From positions 1 to 10,968 of the forward strand of contig JAEYUL010000180.1 in assembly GCA_023432565.1 (NCBI GenBank): DNA of 10,968 nucleotides, given 5' to 3'. Shown in pieces: positions 1-6,885 of this stretch. The DNA is from Actinomycetes bacterium. Its GTDB lineage: Bacteria; Actinomycetota; Actinomycetes; Actinomycetales; Cellulomonadaceae. Under the pieces are notes generated by a model. It had not been told where the DNA came from. It saw only the letters and a program-made list of their open reading frames with translations, and searched no databases. The number at the start of each line of letters is the position of its first letter. Positions within the stretch are counted from its first letter, which is position 1. The translations under genes and the position numbers were made by a program.

Positions 1-272
1 TCCGCGCGGACGTCAAGCGCGACATCGGCGGCGACGAGCAGCGGATCCACCACATCGACACCACCTACTCGCAGGTGATGTTCAAGCTGATCCTGCTGCC
101 GATCTGGATCGCGACGTTCATGTACGCGGGCAAGCAGTGGCAGGTCATGGTCAACGCGAACACCGGCGAGGTCGTCGGGGACCGCCCGTACAGCGTCCCG
201 AAGATCATCGCGGCCGTCGTCGTCGGCCTCGTCGTGGCCGGCGTGGCGTTCTGGTTGTACAACCGCGGCTAG
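1..272 (+). CDS. C-terminal fragment of a membrane-anchored protein, possibly the zinc-ribbon 'PriA-like' family
   Basis: The reading frame is open from the window edge (first full codon at base 3) to a TAG at 270-272, so the gene start lies outside the window. The visible 90 residues carry IHHIDTTYSQVMFKLILLPIWIATFMYAGKQW in substance: a Thr-Tyr-Ser segment, a hydrophobic LLPIWIA stretch, then VMVNANTGEVVGDRPYSVPK and one C-terminal membrane helix (KIIAAVVVGLVVAGVAFWLY). From memory this arrangement (LLPVW, a Gly/Lys turn, NGxTGxxxGxRP, a final helix) is seen at the end of bacterial proteins with an N-terminal TFIIB-type zinc ribbon, often misnamed primosomal protein N'/superfamily II helicase. 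The zinc ribbon itself would be outside the window, so the family call is tentative. It converges on purN, with a shared hairpin between them. Confidence 0.6.
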   Translation, partial: RADVKRDIGGDEQRIHHIDTTYSQVMFKLILLPIWIATFMYAGKQWQVMVNANTGEVVGDRPYSVPKIIAAVVVGLVVAGVAFWLYNRG

Positions 273-289
273 CCTCCGGCGCTCGCCCA

Positions 290-335
290 CGACGACGGCG
301 GCCCTGACCGGCACGGTCAGCGGCCGCCGTCGTCG
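290..335. terminator. Bidirectional hairpin between convergent genes
   Basis: Bases 290-303 pair perfectly with 322-335 (14 bp). Inside this, 304-309 pairs with 315-320 (6 bp) around the 5-nt loop GGCAC, with C321 bulged, giving a 20-bp stem. It starts 18 bases after the stop of the upstream plus gene and lies 35 bases beyond the purN stop on the other strand. There is no U-tract, which is common for high-GC actinobacterial terminators. The stem is symmetric enough to work in both directions. Confidence 0.75.
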
Positions 336-370
336 CGTCCGGCCGGCGAACGGGAGCCTGGGCGCCCGGC

Positions 371-973
371 TCAGCGGAAGTGGGTGGCGAGCCAGTCGAG
401 CAGCAGGGACTTCTCCGCGGCCTGGACACGCGCGCGCAACGAGGCGAGGTCGTCGCCCGGCTCGACGGGCACGACCACCTGCGCGAGCACGGGACCCTCG
501 TCGTACTCGGCCGTCACGACGTGCACCGACGCGCCGGTCTGCGTCGCACCGTCGGCGAGGACCGCAGCGTGCACGCGGTCGCCGTACATGCCCTGCCCGC
601 CGTACGCGGGCAGGAGCGCGGGGTGGGTGTTCACGACGAGCCCGGCGAACGCGTCGAGCGTGCGCGGCCCGAGCTTCTTCATGTAGCCGGCCAGTACGAC
701 GAGCTCCACGCGCGCCTCGGCCAGCGCCTCGACCATCGCGGAGTCGAGGGCGTCGGGGTCGGGGTGCGTCACTCCGGACAGGTGCAGGGTCGCCACGCCG
801 CGCGTGCGCGCGTGCTCGAGCGCACCCGAGCCGCTGTTGTTGCTGATGACCAGCGCGACCGTGGCGTCGATCGTCGTCCCCGCGGCGTCCATGATCGCCG
901 CGGCCGTCGAACCGGTGCCGGACGCGAGGATCGCCAGGCGCGCGCGAGGGACGTCGGTGGTGGGGGAGGTCAC
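371..973 (-). CDS. purN: Phosphoribosylglycinamide formyltransferase (GAR transformylase)
   Basis: This enzyme transfers a formyl group from 10-formyltetrahydrofolate to GAR in step three of purine synthesis, in the cytoplasm. The 200-residue product shows the family plan: a P-loop-like ILASGTGST at residues 15-23, LAGYMKKLGP at 94-103 and NTHPALLP at 115-122. The expected catalytic triad is present as Asn115, His117 and Asp158 (EYDEG). Length matches the family (about 190-215 aa). Two details are unusual. The loop reads SGTGST where the common form is SGxGSN, and the segment after HPALLP is YGGQGMYGDRVHAAVL, the form I associate with Bacteroidetes-type PurN, not the usual actinobacterial SFPGxxA. 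The start is uncertain. I chose GTG at 973 because a GGGGG lies 4 bases upstream; ATG at 985 adds four residues. It stands alone here, divergent from the GH92 gene. Confidence 0.88.
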   Translation of the reverse strand: MTSPTTDVPRARLAILASGTGSTAAAIMDAAGTTIDATVALVISNNSGSGALEHARTRGVATLHLSGVTHPDPDALDSAMVEALAEARVELVVLAGYMKKLGPRTLDAFAGLVVNTHPALLPAYGGQGMYGDRVHAAVLADGATQTGASVHVVTAEYDEGPVLAQVVVPVEPGDDLASLRARVQAAEKSLLLDWLATHFR

Positions 974-1172
974 GGCCCCCAGCATAGGAGCGCACCCGTG
1001 CACCCGGACGTGGCTGACCGCCCGCCGACCAGGGCGCTGTCGCGGCGCCGGTGCGAGCGTGACCTACGCGCAACACGGCCGTCACATGGCGCTCGTACCG
1101 TCCTGTCCATGGGCGAGGACGGCGCCGTCGCACCGCGTGGCGCTCCCACCCCGGTGTCAGGCAGGAGCGCGG

Positions 1173-3401
1173 ATGTTCGAGCACGTCGACCCGTTCATCG
1201 GCACGGACACGACGGACCTGCCCGCGCCCAGCGGCCTGGCCGCGACGTGGTGGTGGCCCAAGCCGCAGGTCGGCAACACCCACCCGGGCGCGACGTACCC
1301 GTTCGGGATGGTCTCGGCCTGCGCGTACTCCGGTGCGTACCCCACCGGCTACGGCCGGTACGACCTGTCGACCGAGGGCGTGCCGCCCGTGCTGCACGAC
1401 CGCCTCGTCGCGAGCGGGTTCACGCACTTCCAGCAGTCGGGGACGGGCGCGATCCGCAAGTACTACAACTACTTCCGCGTGACGCCGATGCTGCGGCCGC
1501 TCGACGACCTGGGCAGCACGTGGCAGATCGTGCAGGAGAAGGCTGAGCCCGGCTACTACGAGGCGACGCTCGAGTCGGGTGTGCGCGCGCAGATCACGGT
1601 CGGCCCGAAGTCGGCGGTGCACCGGTACACGTTCCCCGCGCACCACGACGCGCGCGTGGTCGTCGACTTCTCCCTCGGCGGGCTGGACATCCCGTTCGGG
1701 CGGACCGTGCCGCTGCGGGCGCACCTGGGCGCCGTCGGGCCGGGGTCCGCAGCGGGGGAGGTCGTCGTCGAAGGAGCCCCGCTGGCCGTGCACGTCGAGT
1801 GCGACGCACCGGGCTGGCGGCAGATGCTCTGGTACGACCGACGGCTCATGCCCGGCGGCACGCGGCTGGACTTCGACCGGATCCGCCCGACGACGCTGCG
1901 ACCGTTCGGGCTCCTGTGGGCGGGGCCGACGCACGCGGGCCAGGTCGTCGAGCTCCGGTTCGGGTTCTCGTTGCGCGGCGTCCAGCAGGCGCGGGAGTCG
2001 CTCGAGCGTGACTGCGGCCCCGGTCCGTCGTCGTTCGACGCGCGCCGGGCCGCCACCCGTCAGGTGTGGCGCGAGCACCTCGGCAAGGTCGCGGTGGACA
2101 CGCCGTCCTCGGACCGCGAGACGGTCATGGCGACCGCGCTGTACCACTCGCTCATCAAGCCGTGCCTGGCACCCGACGAGTCCCCGTTCTGGCCGACGCC
2201 CGGACCGTTCGCCTTCGACCTGTCGACCATGTGGGACATCTACCGCACGCACCTGCCCCTGATGACGGCGCTCCTGCCGGACCGGGCGGTCGAGCTCGCG
2301 AACGCCTTGCTGCAGATCGCCGAGGAAGAGGGCAACCTCCCGATCGGCTACCGCATGGCACGCGGCGCGGACCGGTTCTCACGGCAGGGCTCCGCGCTCG
2401 CGCACACGTTCCTGGCGGACCTGTGCGCGCTGGGCCTGCCGGGCGTCGACTGGGACTGGGCGCTCGTGCACATGCACGACGACCTGCGCCGCACGTACGG
2501 CGAGGAGTACCTGATCGCGGGCATCACGCACCCCGTGAGCCACACGCTCGACATCGCGTTCGGGTACTGGTGCACGGCCGTCGTCGCCGCGCGCGTCGGC
2601 GACGCCACGCTCGTCGACCAGCTCGGCAGGCTCTCGGCCGGGTGGACCCGCGCGTTCGACCCGCGGGACGGGCTGCTCGTCGACTCGACCTGGTACGAGG
2701 GCGGCAAGTGGAACTACTCGTTCCGGCTGCTGCACGACATGGCCTCACGCATCGCGCTCGCGGGTGGCGACGAGGTGTTCGTCGGGATGCTCGACCGGTT
2801 CTTCGGCTTCGGCGCGGACCCGGTCAAGCAGCCGGGGCTCGCGCCGAGCGCCGAGGAGATGGTCGCCGGCTACGCGCTGCACCGGTTCGAGGGCCTGAAC
2901 AACGAGCCCGACATGGAGGCGCCCTGGTCGTACATGTACGCGGGCCGCCCCGACCGCACCGCGCAGGTGGTGCACGACGTCGTCCAGCAGCAGTTCGGCA
3001 CGGGCCGGGGCGGGCTGCCGGGCAACGACGACTCGGGCGGCCTGTCCTCCTGGTACGTGTGGGCGTCGCTCGGGTTGTTCCCCGTCGCGGGGCAGAGCAC
3101 GTTCCTGCTCAACGCGCCCGCCTGGCGCGAGGCCCGGATCGACGTGGGCGGTGCGCCGCTGTCGATCGAGACCACCGGCTTCGTCGAGCCGGAGCACGGC
3201 GGACCGGCGCAGCACGTGCAGTCCGTCCACCTCGACGGCGAGCCGCTCGAGCGGCCCTACCTGACCGCGGGCGAGCTGCACCGCGGCGGGCGCCTGCTCG
3301 TCGCGCTCGGGCCCGAGCCGTCCGGCTGGGGTACCCGCCACCGGCCACCGAGCGCACCCCGGCCACCCGTCGGACCGCCGCTCGGTCGTCCGGTCTCCTG
3401 A
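1173..3401 (+). CDS. Cytoplasmic GH92-type exo-alpha-mannosidase homologue
   Basis: The 742-residue product has the GH92 signature set: VDPFIGTD (5-12), GNTHPGATYPFGMV (34-47), GFTHFQQSGTG, WYEGGKWNYSF (507-517), NNEPDMEAPWSYMYAGRP and GNDDSGGLSSWYVWASLG (617-634). In this family a Glu in the (Y)EGxxWxY motif is the proposed general acid and Asp residues of GNDD act as base, with Ca2+ helping to distort the mannoside. Here these are Glu509 and Asp619/Asp620, so the active site looks intact. GH92 enzymes are inverting exo-mannosidases. Characterised Bacteroides members are secreted, but this protein begins MFEHVDPF with no signal peptide and should stay in the cytoplasm. The start ATG has AGGAG 5 bases upstream (1163-1167); the frame is open further upstream but without support. 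The last 25 residues are Pro/Arg-rich and probably disordered. The next gene, a glycosyltransferase 44 bp downstream, probably shares its transcript. Linkage and substrate are unknown. Confidence 0.85.
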   Translation: MFEHVDPFIGTDTTDLPAPSGLAATWWWPKPQVGNTHPGATYPFGMVSACAYSGAYPTGYGRYDLSTEGVPPVLHDRLVASGFTHFQQSGTGAIRKYYNYFRVTPMLRPLDDLGSTWQIVQEKAEPGYYEATLESGVRAQITVGPKSAVHRYTFPAHHDARVVVDFSLGGLDIPFGRTVPLRAHLGAVGPGSAAGEVVVEGAPLAVHVECDAPGWRQMLWYDRRLMPGGTRLDFDRIRPTTLRPFGLLWAGPTHAGQVVELRFGFSLRGVQQARESLERDCGPGPSSFDARRAATRQVWREHLGKVAVDTPSSDRETVMATALYHSLIKPCLAPDESPFWPTPGPFAFDLSTMWDIYRTHLPLMTALLPDRAVELANALLQIAEEEGNLPIGYRMARGADRFSRQGSALAHTFLADLCALGLPGVDWDWALVHMHDDLRRTYGEEYLIAGITHPVSHTLDIAFGYWCTAVVAARVGDATLVDQLGRLSAGWTRAFDPRDGLLVDSTWYEGGKWNYSFRLLHDMASRIALAGGDEVFVGMLDRFFGFGADPVKQPGLAPSAEEMVAGYALHRFEGLNNEPDMEAPWSYMYAGRPDRTAQVVHDVVQQQFGTGRGGLPGNDDSGGLSSWYVWASLGLFPVAGQSTFLLNAPAWREARIDVGGAPLSIETTGFVEPEHGGPAQHVQSVHLDGEPLERPYLTAGELHRGGRLLVALGPEPSGWGTRHRPPSAPRPPVGPPLGRPVS

Positions 3402-3445
3402 GTCGCCCCGCACCCGTCCCCAGCACCCCCGAGAGGACGACGCCG

Positions 3446-4753
3446 ATGACCCCACCCGTCGCCCGCCCGCACCGCCGCCTCGTCGTCGTCGTGCGTGCCG
3501 ACCCCGTGATCTGCGGCCACTCCGGCGAGGCCCGCAACCTCGCCGAGGCCGCGCTCGAGCGCGGGTTCGACGAGGTCCGCATCGTCACCTGGCCCGTCGA
3601 CCGGCTGCAGGCCGCGGGGCTGCCGCTCAAGCCGCTCGACGGCGTCCTGCCCTACAGCCCGGGGATCACGGTCGAGCGGCCCGCACCCGTCGGGGACTAC
3701 AAGGTGCCCGACGGGCGCTGGCTCGCGGGCCTGACCGGGCGGCTCGTCGAGCTGTTCACCGACGGCGTCCCGACCGTCGCGATGTCGCTCTACCTGTCGC
3801 CGCACGCCACCGCGATCGCCGACGCGGTGCACGTCGCCCGACGCACGGGCCTCCCGGTGGACGTCGTGACCGTCGCCGAGGCCGTCGGCTCCGACGTCAC
3901 CAACGTGGTGCGCGCGTGCGTCGAGGAGGGCCGGTTCGGGGCCGCCGCGCACGTGCTCGCGTCCTACCTGGAGCACGACGTGTGCCTCGCGGTCTCGCAG
4001 TACACGCGCGACCTCGTCGTCGCCGAGGCCGCCGCGCTCGACGCCGAGCGCGGGACACGGTTCGCCGCGCAGCTCGCGGAGCGCGTGACCGTCTCCTACC
4101 CCGCCGTGGACGTGGCCGCGTACCTGACGCACGACGACGACGAGACGACGCGCGTGCTCGCCTCCCGCGGGCTGACGCGCGGCGCGTACGTGCTGTACCT
4201 GTCCCGCCTCGCGCACGCCAAGGGCGTCGACGACCTTCTCGCCGGGTACGCCCGCTCCGGAGCGCCCGCCGCGGGGCAGCGCCTGGTGATCGCCGGTAAC
4301 GGCCCGCAGGCCGACGAGCTGCACGCGCTCGCGGGCGGAACCGGGCACGGCCACCTGATCACGTTCCTGCACGACGTGCCCGACGACGAGAAGGTGCACC
4401 TCATGGCCGGCTGCACCACCTTCGTGCTGCCCTCCAAGCCGCGGCCGGAGTTCGTCGAGACGTTCGGCATCGCCCTCGTCGAGAACATGCTGTCCGGCGG
4501 CGGGCCCGTCATCACCACGCAGACCGGGGGGATCGGGGAGGCCGTGGGGGACACCGCGCTCGTCGTCCCGGTCGCGGACCCCGCGGCGATCGCAGCGGCG
4601 ATCGACCGAGTCCTGGCGATGGGCGACGACGAGCGGCGGGCCTGGTCCGTGCGGGCACGCGAGCACGCGCTGCAGTTCGAGCGGTCCGTCGTCCTCGACA
4701 AGATCCTCGAGCGTGTGGCCGCCGCGACGCGGATCCCTGCGCTGACGCACTAG
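3446..4753 (+). CDS. GT-B fold glycosyltransferase, GT4-like
   Basis: The 435-residue protein looks like a retaining nucleotide-sugar glycosyltransferase. The N-terminal Rossmann half begins RRLVVVVRADPVICGHSGEARNLAEAAL, where HSGEARNLAEA takes the place of the usual Gly-rich acceptor-side loop. The C-terminal half has YLSRLAHAKGVDDLL, with Arg254 and Lys259 at the donor-phosphate site, VIAGNGPQ, and the E-x7-E motif ETFGIALVE (Glu338 and Glu346), followed by NMLSGGGPVITTQTGGIGEAV. It has no signal peptide or clear membrane helix. ATG 3446 is preceded by GAGAGGA (3431-3437); the frame runs open far upstream inside the GH92 gene, but that part is a shadow. The 44-bp gap to the GH92 gene has no hairpin, so co-transcription is likely. 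The neighbour suggests a mannosyl or related product, but donor and acceptor cannot be inferred from these motifs. Confidence 0.85.
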   Translation: MTPPVARPHRRLVVVVRADPVICGHSGEARNLAEAALERGFDEVRIVTWPVDRLQAAGLPLKPLDGVLPYSPGITVERPAPVGDYKVPDGRWLAGLTGRLVELFTDGVPTVAMSLYLSPHATAIADAVHVARRTGLPVDVVTVAEAVGSDVTNVVRACVEEGRFGAAAHVLASYLEHDVCLAVSQYTRDLVVAEAAALDAERGTRFAAQLAERVTVSYPAVDVAAYLTHDDDETTRVLASRGLTRGAYVLYLSRLAHAKGVDDLLAGYARSGAPAAGQRLVIAGNGPQADELHALAGGTGHGHLITFLHDVPDDEKVHLMAGCTTFVLPSKPRPEFVETFGIALVENMLSGGGPVITTQTGGIGEAVGDTALVVPVADPAAIAAAIDRVLAMGDDERRAWSVRAREHALQFERSVVLDKILERVAAATRIPALTH

Positions 4754-4772
4754 CCCGTGTGCGGCCGGGCGT

Positions 4773-4796
4773 CCCACCGTCTGGCTCGACGGTGGG
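4773..4796 (+). terminator. Hairpin terminator after the GH92-glycosyltransferase pair
   Basis: CCCACCGTC (4773-4781) and GACGGTGGG (4788-4796) form a perfect 9-bp stem with loop TGGCTC, 19 bases after the glycosyltransferase stop. No U-tract follows. It separates this pair from the next plus-strand gene, which therefore needs its own promoter in 4797-4860; I see no convincing one. Confidence 0.7.
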
Positions 4797-4871
4797 CCGA
4801 AGGGCCGTCGCGCGCGCGGGCGCGGGGATGGACCCTGGGACCTTCCGGACTGCACTCAGGGTGGAGGCGTC

Positions 4872-5480
4872 GTGGCGGTCGAGGTCGTGTGGATCCCGGT
4901 GGGGGCAGGTCGTCGCGCGTCCGTCGTCGCTGCGAGCGGGTGGCTCTACGAGCGGTTCGCCGCCGCCCTCGCGCGTCGCAGGCCCCACCGGCTCGTGCAC
5001 GCCGCGCTCGTCGTACGCCTCGACCCGGACGTCGGAGCCCGCGGCGTGTGGACCGTCGAGATGGTGCCCGCCTGGAGCGGGCCACCGGGCACGGCCGTCG
5101 CGGTCAGCGGTCCCGTCGGGCTCACGGCGCTGGGCCGCTCCCGTTGGTTCCGGTACGAGGTGCGCGTCCGCCCCGGAGTCGCGATCCCGGATCTCGAGCA
5201 CGCCGTCGCCCGCACGGTGCTCGACGAGGGCGACGAGCGCGCCGGGCTGCTGCTCGCCTGCACGTCCGACGTCCCCACCCTGACGTGGGGTCGGCCGGTG
5301 CACGGTGCGGGGATGTGGAACTCCAACTCCGTCGTCGCGTGGCTGCTGCGCGCGTCCGGCCACGACCTGCGGCACGTCTACCCGCCCGAGGGCTGGCGTG
5401 CGCCGGGCTGGCGCGCAGGGCTGGTCGTCGGTGCCGACCGCGTGCTCGGCGACTGGCTGCAGGACAGCAGCGCGTTCTGA
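4872..5480 (+). CDS. Conserved-looking actinobacterial protein of unknown function
   Basis: I do not recognise a characterised family. The 202-residue soluble protein has no signal peptide. It opens with VEVVWIPVGAG, then RLVHAALVVRLDPD (His43), a VEMVPAW segment (Glu63), SGPVGLTALGRSRWFRYEVRV, LTWGRPVHGAGMWNSNSVVAWLL (WNSNSVVAWLL at 149-159) and a Trp/Gly-rich APGWRAGL near the end. I recall similar unnamed proteins in many actinobacteria. The order of an early His after a beta strand and a late N-x-x-S-VV-x-x-LL helix resembles circularly permuted papain/NlpC-like folds (His first, Cys-helix later), with Ser or Asn in place of Cys; this is speculation. The start is GTG 4872, with GGAGG at 4863-4867, 4 bases upstream. 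Codon use is typical of the window, supporting a real gene. It is convergent with the GNAT gene 55 bp downstream. Confidence 0.8.
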   Translation: MAVEVVWIPVGAGRRASVVAASGWLYERFAAALARRRPHRLVHAALVVRLDPDVGARGVWTVEMVPAWSGPPGTAVAVSGPVGLTALGRSRWFRYEVRVRPGVAIPDLEHAVARTVLDEGDERAGLLLACTSDVPTLTWGRPVHGAGMWNSNSVVAWLLRASGHDLRHVYPPEGWRAPGWRAGLVVGADRVLGDWLQDSSAF

Positions 5481-5535
5481 CGGCGCGTCGTCCGGGGACC
5501 GTGGTCATCCGGGTGGTGGCGCCCGGGCAGCCCGC

Positions 5536-6429
5536 TCAGCGACCCGAGGCAGCCTTGGCCCGGCGCCGTCCGAACGGGCCGATCTCCTGACGCCAGCCGA
5601 ACCGACGCGTCGGCCGCGCGACGGCCGGCAGCCGGTAGTACGGCAGGTGCAGCGACGGGCGGAAACCCAGCGTCGTCGCCAGCCGGAACGAGCCGACGTT
5701 GTCCTCGCGGCACGACCACACGGGCGTCAGGTGCGACAACAGCAGGTTGTCGATCATGGCGGCCGCCGCCGTCGTCGCCAGCCCGCGGCGGCGCCACGCA
5801 GGCGCCGTCTCGATCCCGAGCTCGACCTGCCGGTCCACGCGGTACGAGGCGAATGCCATGGCCGCGATCTCGTCGCCGTCCGCGACGACCCACCCGCCGC
5901 CGTTCTGCAGGAACGTCTGCGCATCCGGCCAGAAACCGCTGGGCACCACCGATCCGGGCCAGTCGAAGTCCGCGACCGTCGCGCGGCGTACCTGCCACGG
6001 CTCGACGGGCAGGTGCGCGTCGCGGCCCTCCCAGAACGCACCCGCGTCGAACGTGAAGTTCACGCGCGTGTGGCGGACCGCCCGTCCCGCCCCCGCGAGC
6101 TCGTCGTGGTCCTCGAGCGCGACCGCACCGAGCGCGCCGTCCCAGTCCAGCCCGTCCCAGCGCGGCTCGATCTGCAGCCACTCGGCCTGCCCCTGCTCGG
6201 CCCGCTCCCCGAGGTAGGCGACGACGAGGTCGAGGGCCTCGTCGACCGCCGGGCCCCACACCAGCGACATCCCGTACGGGTGCACCGCGTGGAACGCACG
6301 CGGGTCCTGCGCGCGGTCGGCCCACAGGTCACCCTCGACCGTCTCGTCGACGACGGCGCGTGCGAACGCCGTGTTGATGGGCACCTCGGCGAGGCTCTGC
6401 GCGGCCAGCGCGCGCAGGTCGGTGGTCAC
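5536..6429 (-). CDS. GNAT-family N-acetyltransferase
   Basis: The 297-residue protein ends in a GNAT domain: VVADGDEIAAMAFASYRV and VELGIETAPAWRRRGLATTAAAAMI (about 181-225), where RRRGLA (213-218) is the acetyl-CoA pyrophosphate loop, then SCREDNVGSFRLATTLGFRP (239-258), the usual Asn-xx-Ser C-terminal motif. The first 150 residues are a separate domain rich in Trp and acidic residues (WGPAVDEALDLVVAYLGERAEQG; WLQIEPRWDGLDWDG), as in two-domain GNATs related to the GNAT_acetyltran type. The acceptor is unknown. The start is GTG 6429, with GGGAGG at 6434-6439 just upstream; the frame stays open back through the tRNA gene but that part cannot be coding. The 220 bp upstream of the start, up to the tRNA terminator, contain no other gene that I can see. 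Confidence 0.85.
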   Translation of the reverse strand: MTTDLRALAAQSLAEVPINTAFARAVVDETVEGDLWADRAQDPRAFHAVHPYGMSLVWGPAVDEALDLVVAYLGERAEQGQAEWLQIEPRWDGLDWDGALGAVALEDHDELAGAGRAVRHTRVNFTFDAGAFWEGRDAHLPVEPWQVRRATVADFDWPGSVVPSGFWPDAQTFLQNGGGWVVADGDEIAAMAFASYRVDRQVELGIETAPAWRRRGLATTAAAAMIDNLLLSHLTPVWSCREDNVGSFRLATTLGFRPSLHLPYYRLPAVARPTRRFGWRQEIGPFGRRRAKAASGR

Positions 6430-6649
6430 ATGTCCTCCCGAACAGGCGTCACGTCGGGTCCCATCGGCAGGAACGTACTCGCTCTCCCGCTGCGGTCCCT
6501 GCACAGCCTGCCAGCGTCCGCGACGGTTCTCACTCCGCCGAACGGCTGCCCTCGCCGGTCTGACGTGCGTCCGGACCAGGGCGAGCCGAGCCACGGACGG
6601 CGCGCCGGCACCCTTCGCCCGCGCGCGGGGGCCGGCGGGGTGTCCGCGC

Positions 6650-6689
6650 AAACAGAAGCTCCCGGCAGGATCTCGTCCTGCCGGGAGCT
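6650..6689 (-). terminator. Rho-independent terminator of the tRNA-Leu gene
   Basis: Read on the minus strand, 6689-6676 pairs perfectly with 6670-6657 (14 bp, core CTCCCGGCAGGA) around a 5-nt loop. It is followed by TCTGTTTG, a U-rich run. This is the only classical terminator with a U-run in the window. It lies 37 bases past the mature tRNA 3' end. A smaller 6-bp hairpin (6704-6709 with 6714-6719) sits between them in the 3' trailer. Confidence 0.9.
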
Positions 6690-6725
6690 GTCCGGACTGC
6701 CGAGTCCCAGTCCTGGGACCCCTTG

Positions 6726-6808
6726 TGCGCGAGGGGGGATTTGAACCCCCACGCCCTTTCGGACACTGGCACCTGAAGCCAGCGCGTCTGCCGTTCCGCC
6801 ACTCGCGC
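6726..6808 (-). tRNA. tRNA-Leu (anticodon CAG)
   Basis: On the minus strand the acceptor arms are GCGCGAG (6808-6802) and CTCGCGC (6733-6727), a perfect 7-bp stem, with A at 6726 as discriminator. The anticodon stem-loop is CTGGC TTCAGGT GCCAG, giving anticodon CAG (bases 6775-6773), which reads CUG, the main Leu codon of this genome. A long variable arm (TGTCCGAAAGGGCGT) marks a class II tRNA, as expected for Leu. The T arm is GGGGG TTCAAAT CCCCC. The bases after the discriminator are CAA, so CCA is not encoded and must be added. It has its own promoter upstream and a strong terminator downstream. Confidence 0.96.
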
Positions 6809-6818
6809 GCGCTGCAGA

Positions 6819-6846
6819 AGGCTAGCACGATCGTCGGGCGGTCCAG
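6819..6846 (-). promoter_or_regulatory. Probable promoter of tRNA-Leu
   Basis: On the minus strand, CTGGAC (6846-6841) and TAGCCT (6824-6819) form a -35/-10 pair with a 16-nt spacer. TAGCCT fits the TANNNT form of the actinobacterial -10. Transcription would start near 6811-6812, just before the mature 5' end at 6808. The -35 match is only fair. Confidence 0.5.
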
Positions 6847-6860
6847 ACCACGGGCGGAGC

Positions 6861-6881
6861 GACGACGAGGCCCTCGTCGTC
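6861..6881 (-). terminator. Hairpin directly after the Imm/DUF2510 gene
   Basis: GACGACGAG (6861-6869) and CTCGTCGTC (6873-6881) form a perfect 9-bp stem with a 3-nt loop, starting 4 bases after the stop codon on the minus strand. No U-run follows. It probably ends the map-Imm transcript just before the tRNA promoter. Confidence 0.65.
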
Positions 6882-6885
6882 CGGC

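Noticed and set aside
1054..1095. Interrupted inverted repeat (CGAGC...GCTCG and GTGAC...GTCAC) before the GH92 gene
   Set aside because: Short, uneven arms with a 5-base insertion; too weak to call an operator.
1096..1101. TACCGT as a -10 for the GH92 gene
   Set aside because: No -35 at the right distance, and such hexamers are expected by chance.
804..1172. Upstream extension of the GH92 frame
   Set aside because: The frame is open but runs antisense to purN and through the divergent promoter region; ATG 1173 has AGGAG at a good distance and the GH92 homology starts right there.
2066..3445. Long plus-strand frame leading into the glycosyltransferase
   Set aside because: The part before 3446 is an Arg/Ala/Pro-rich shadow of the GH92 gene, with no motif.
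3257..4855. Minus-strand open frame of 532 codons across the glycosyltransferase
   Set aside because: Its translation is rich in Arg, His, Gly and Asp with no domain, as expected for the antisense of a high-GC gene.
5481..5535. Terminator between the unknown gene and the GNAT gene
   Set aside because: Only the short palindrome GCCCGGGC is present; no stem long enough to support a call.
6430..6828. N-terminal extension of the GNAT frame
   Set aside because: It would run through the tRNA-Leu gene and its terminator; GTG 6429 has its own GGGAGG.
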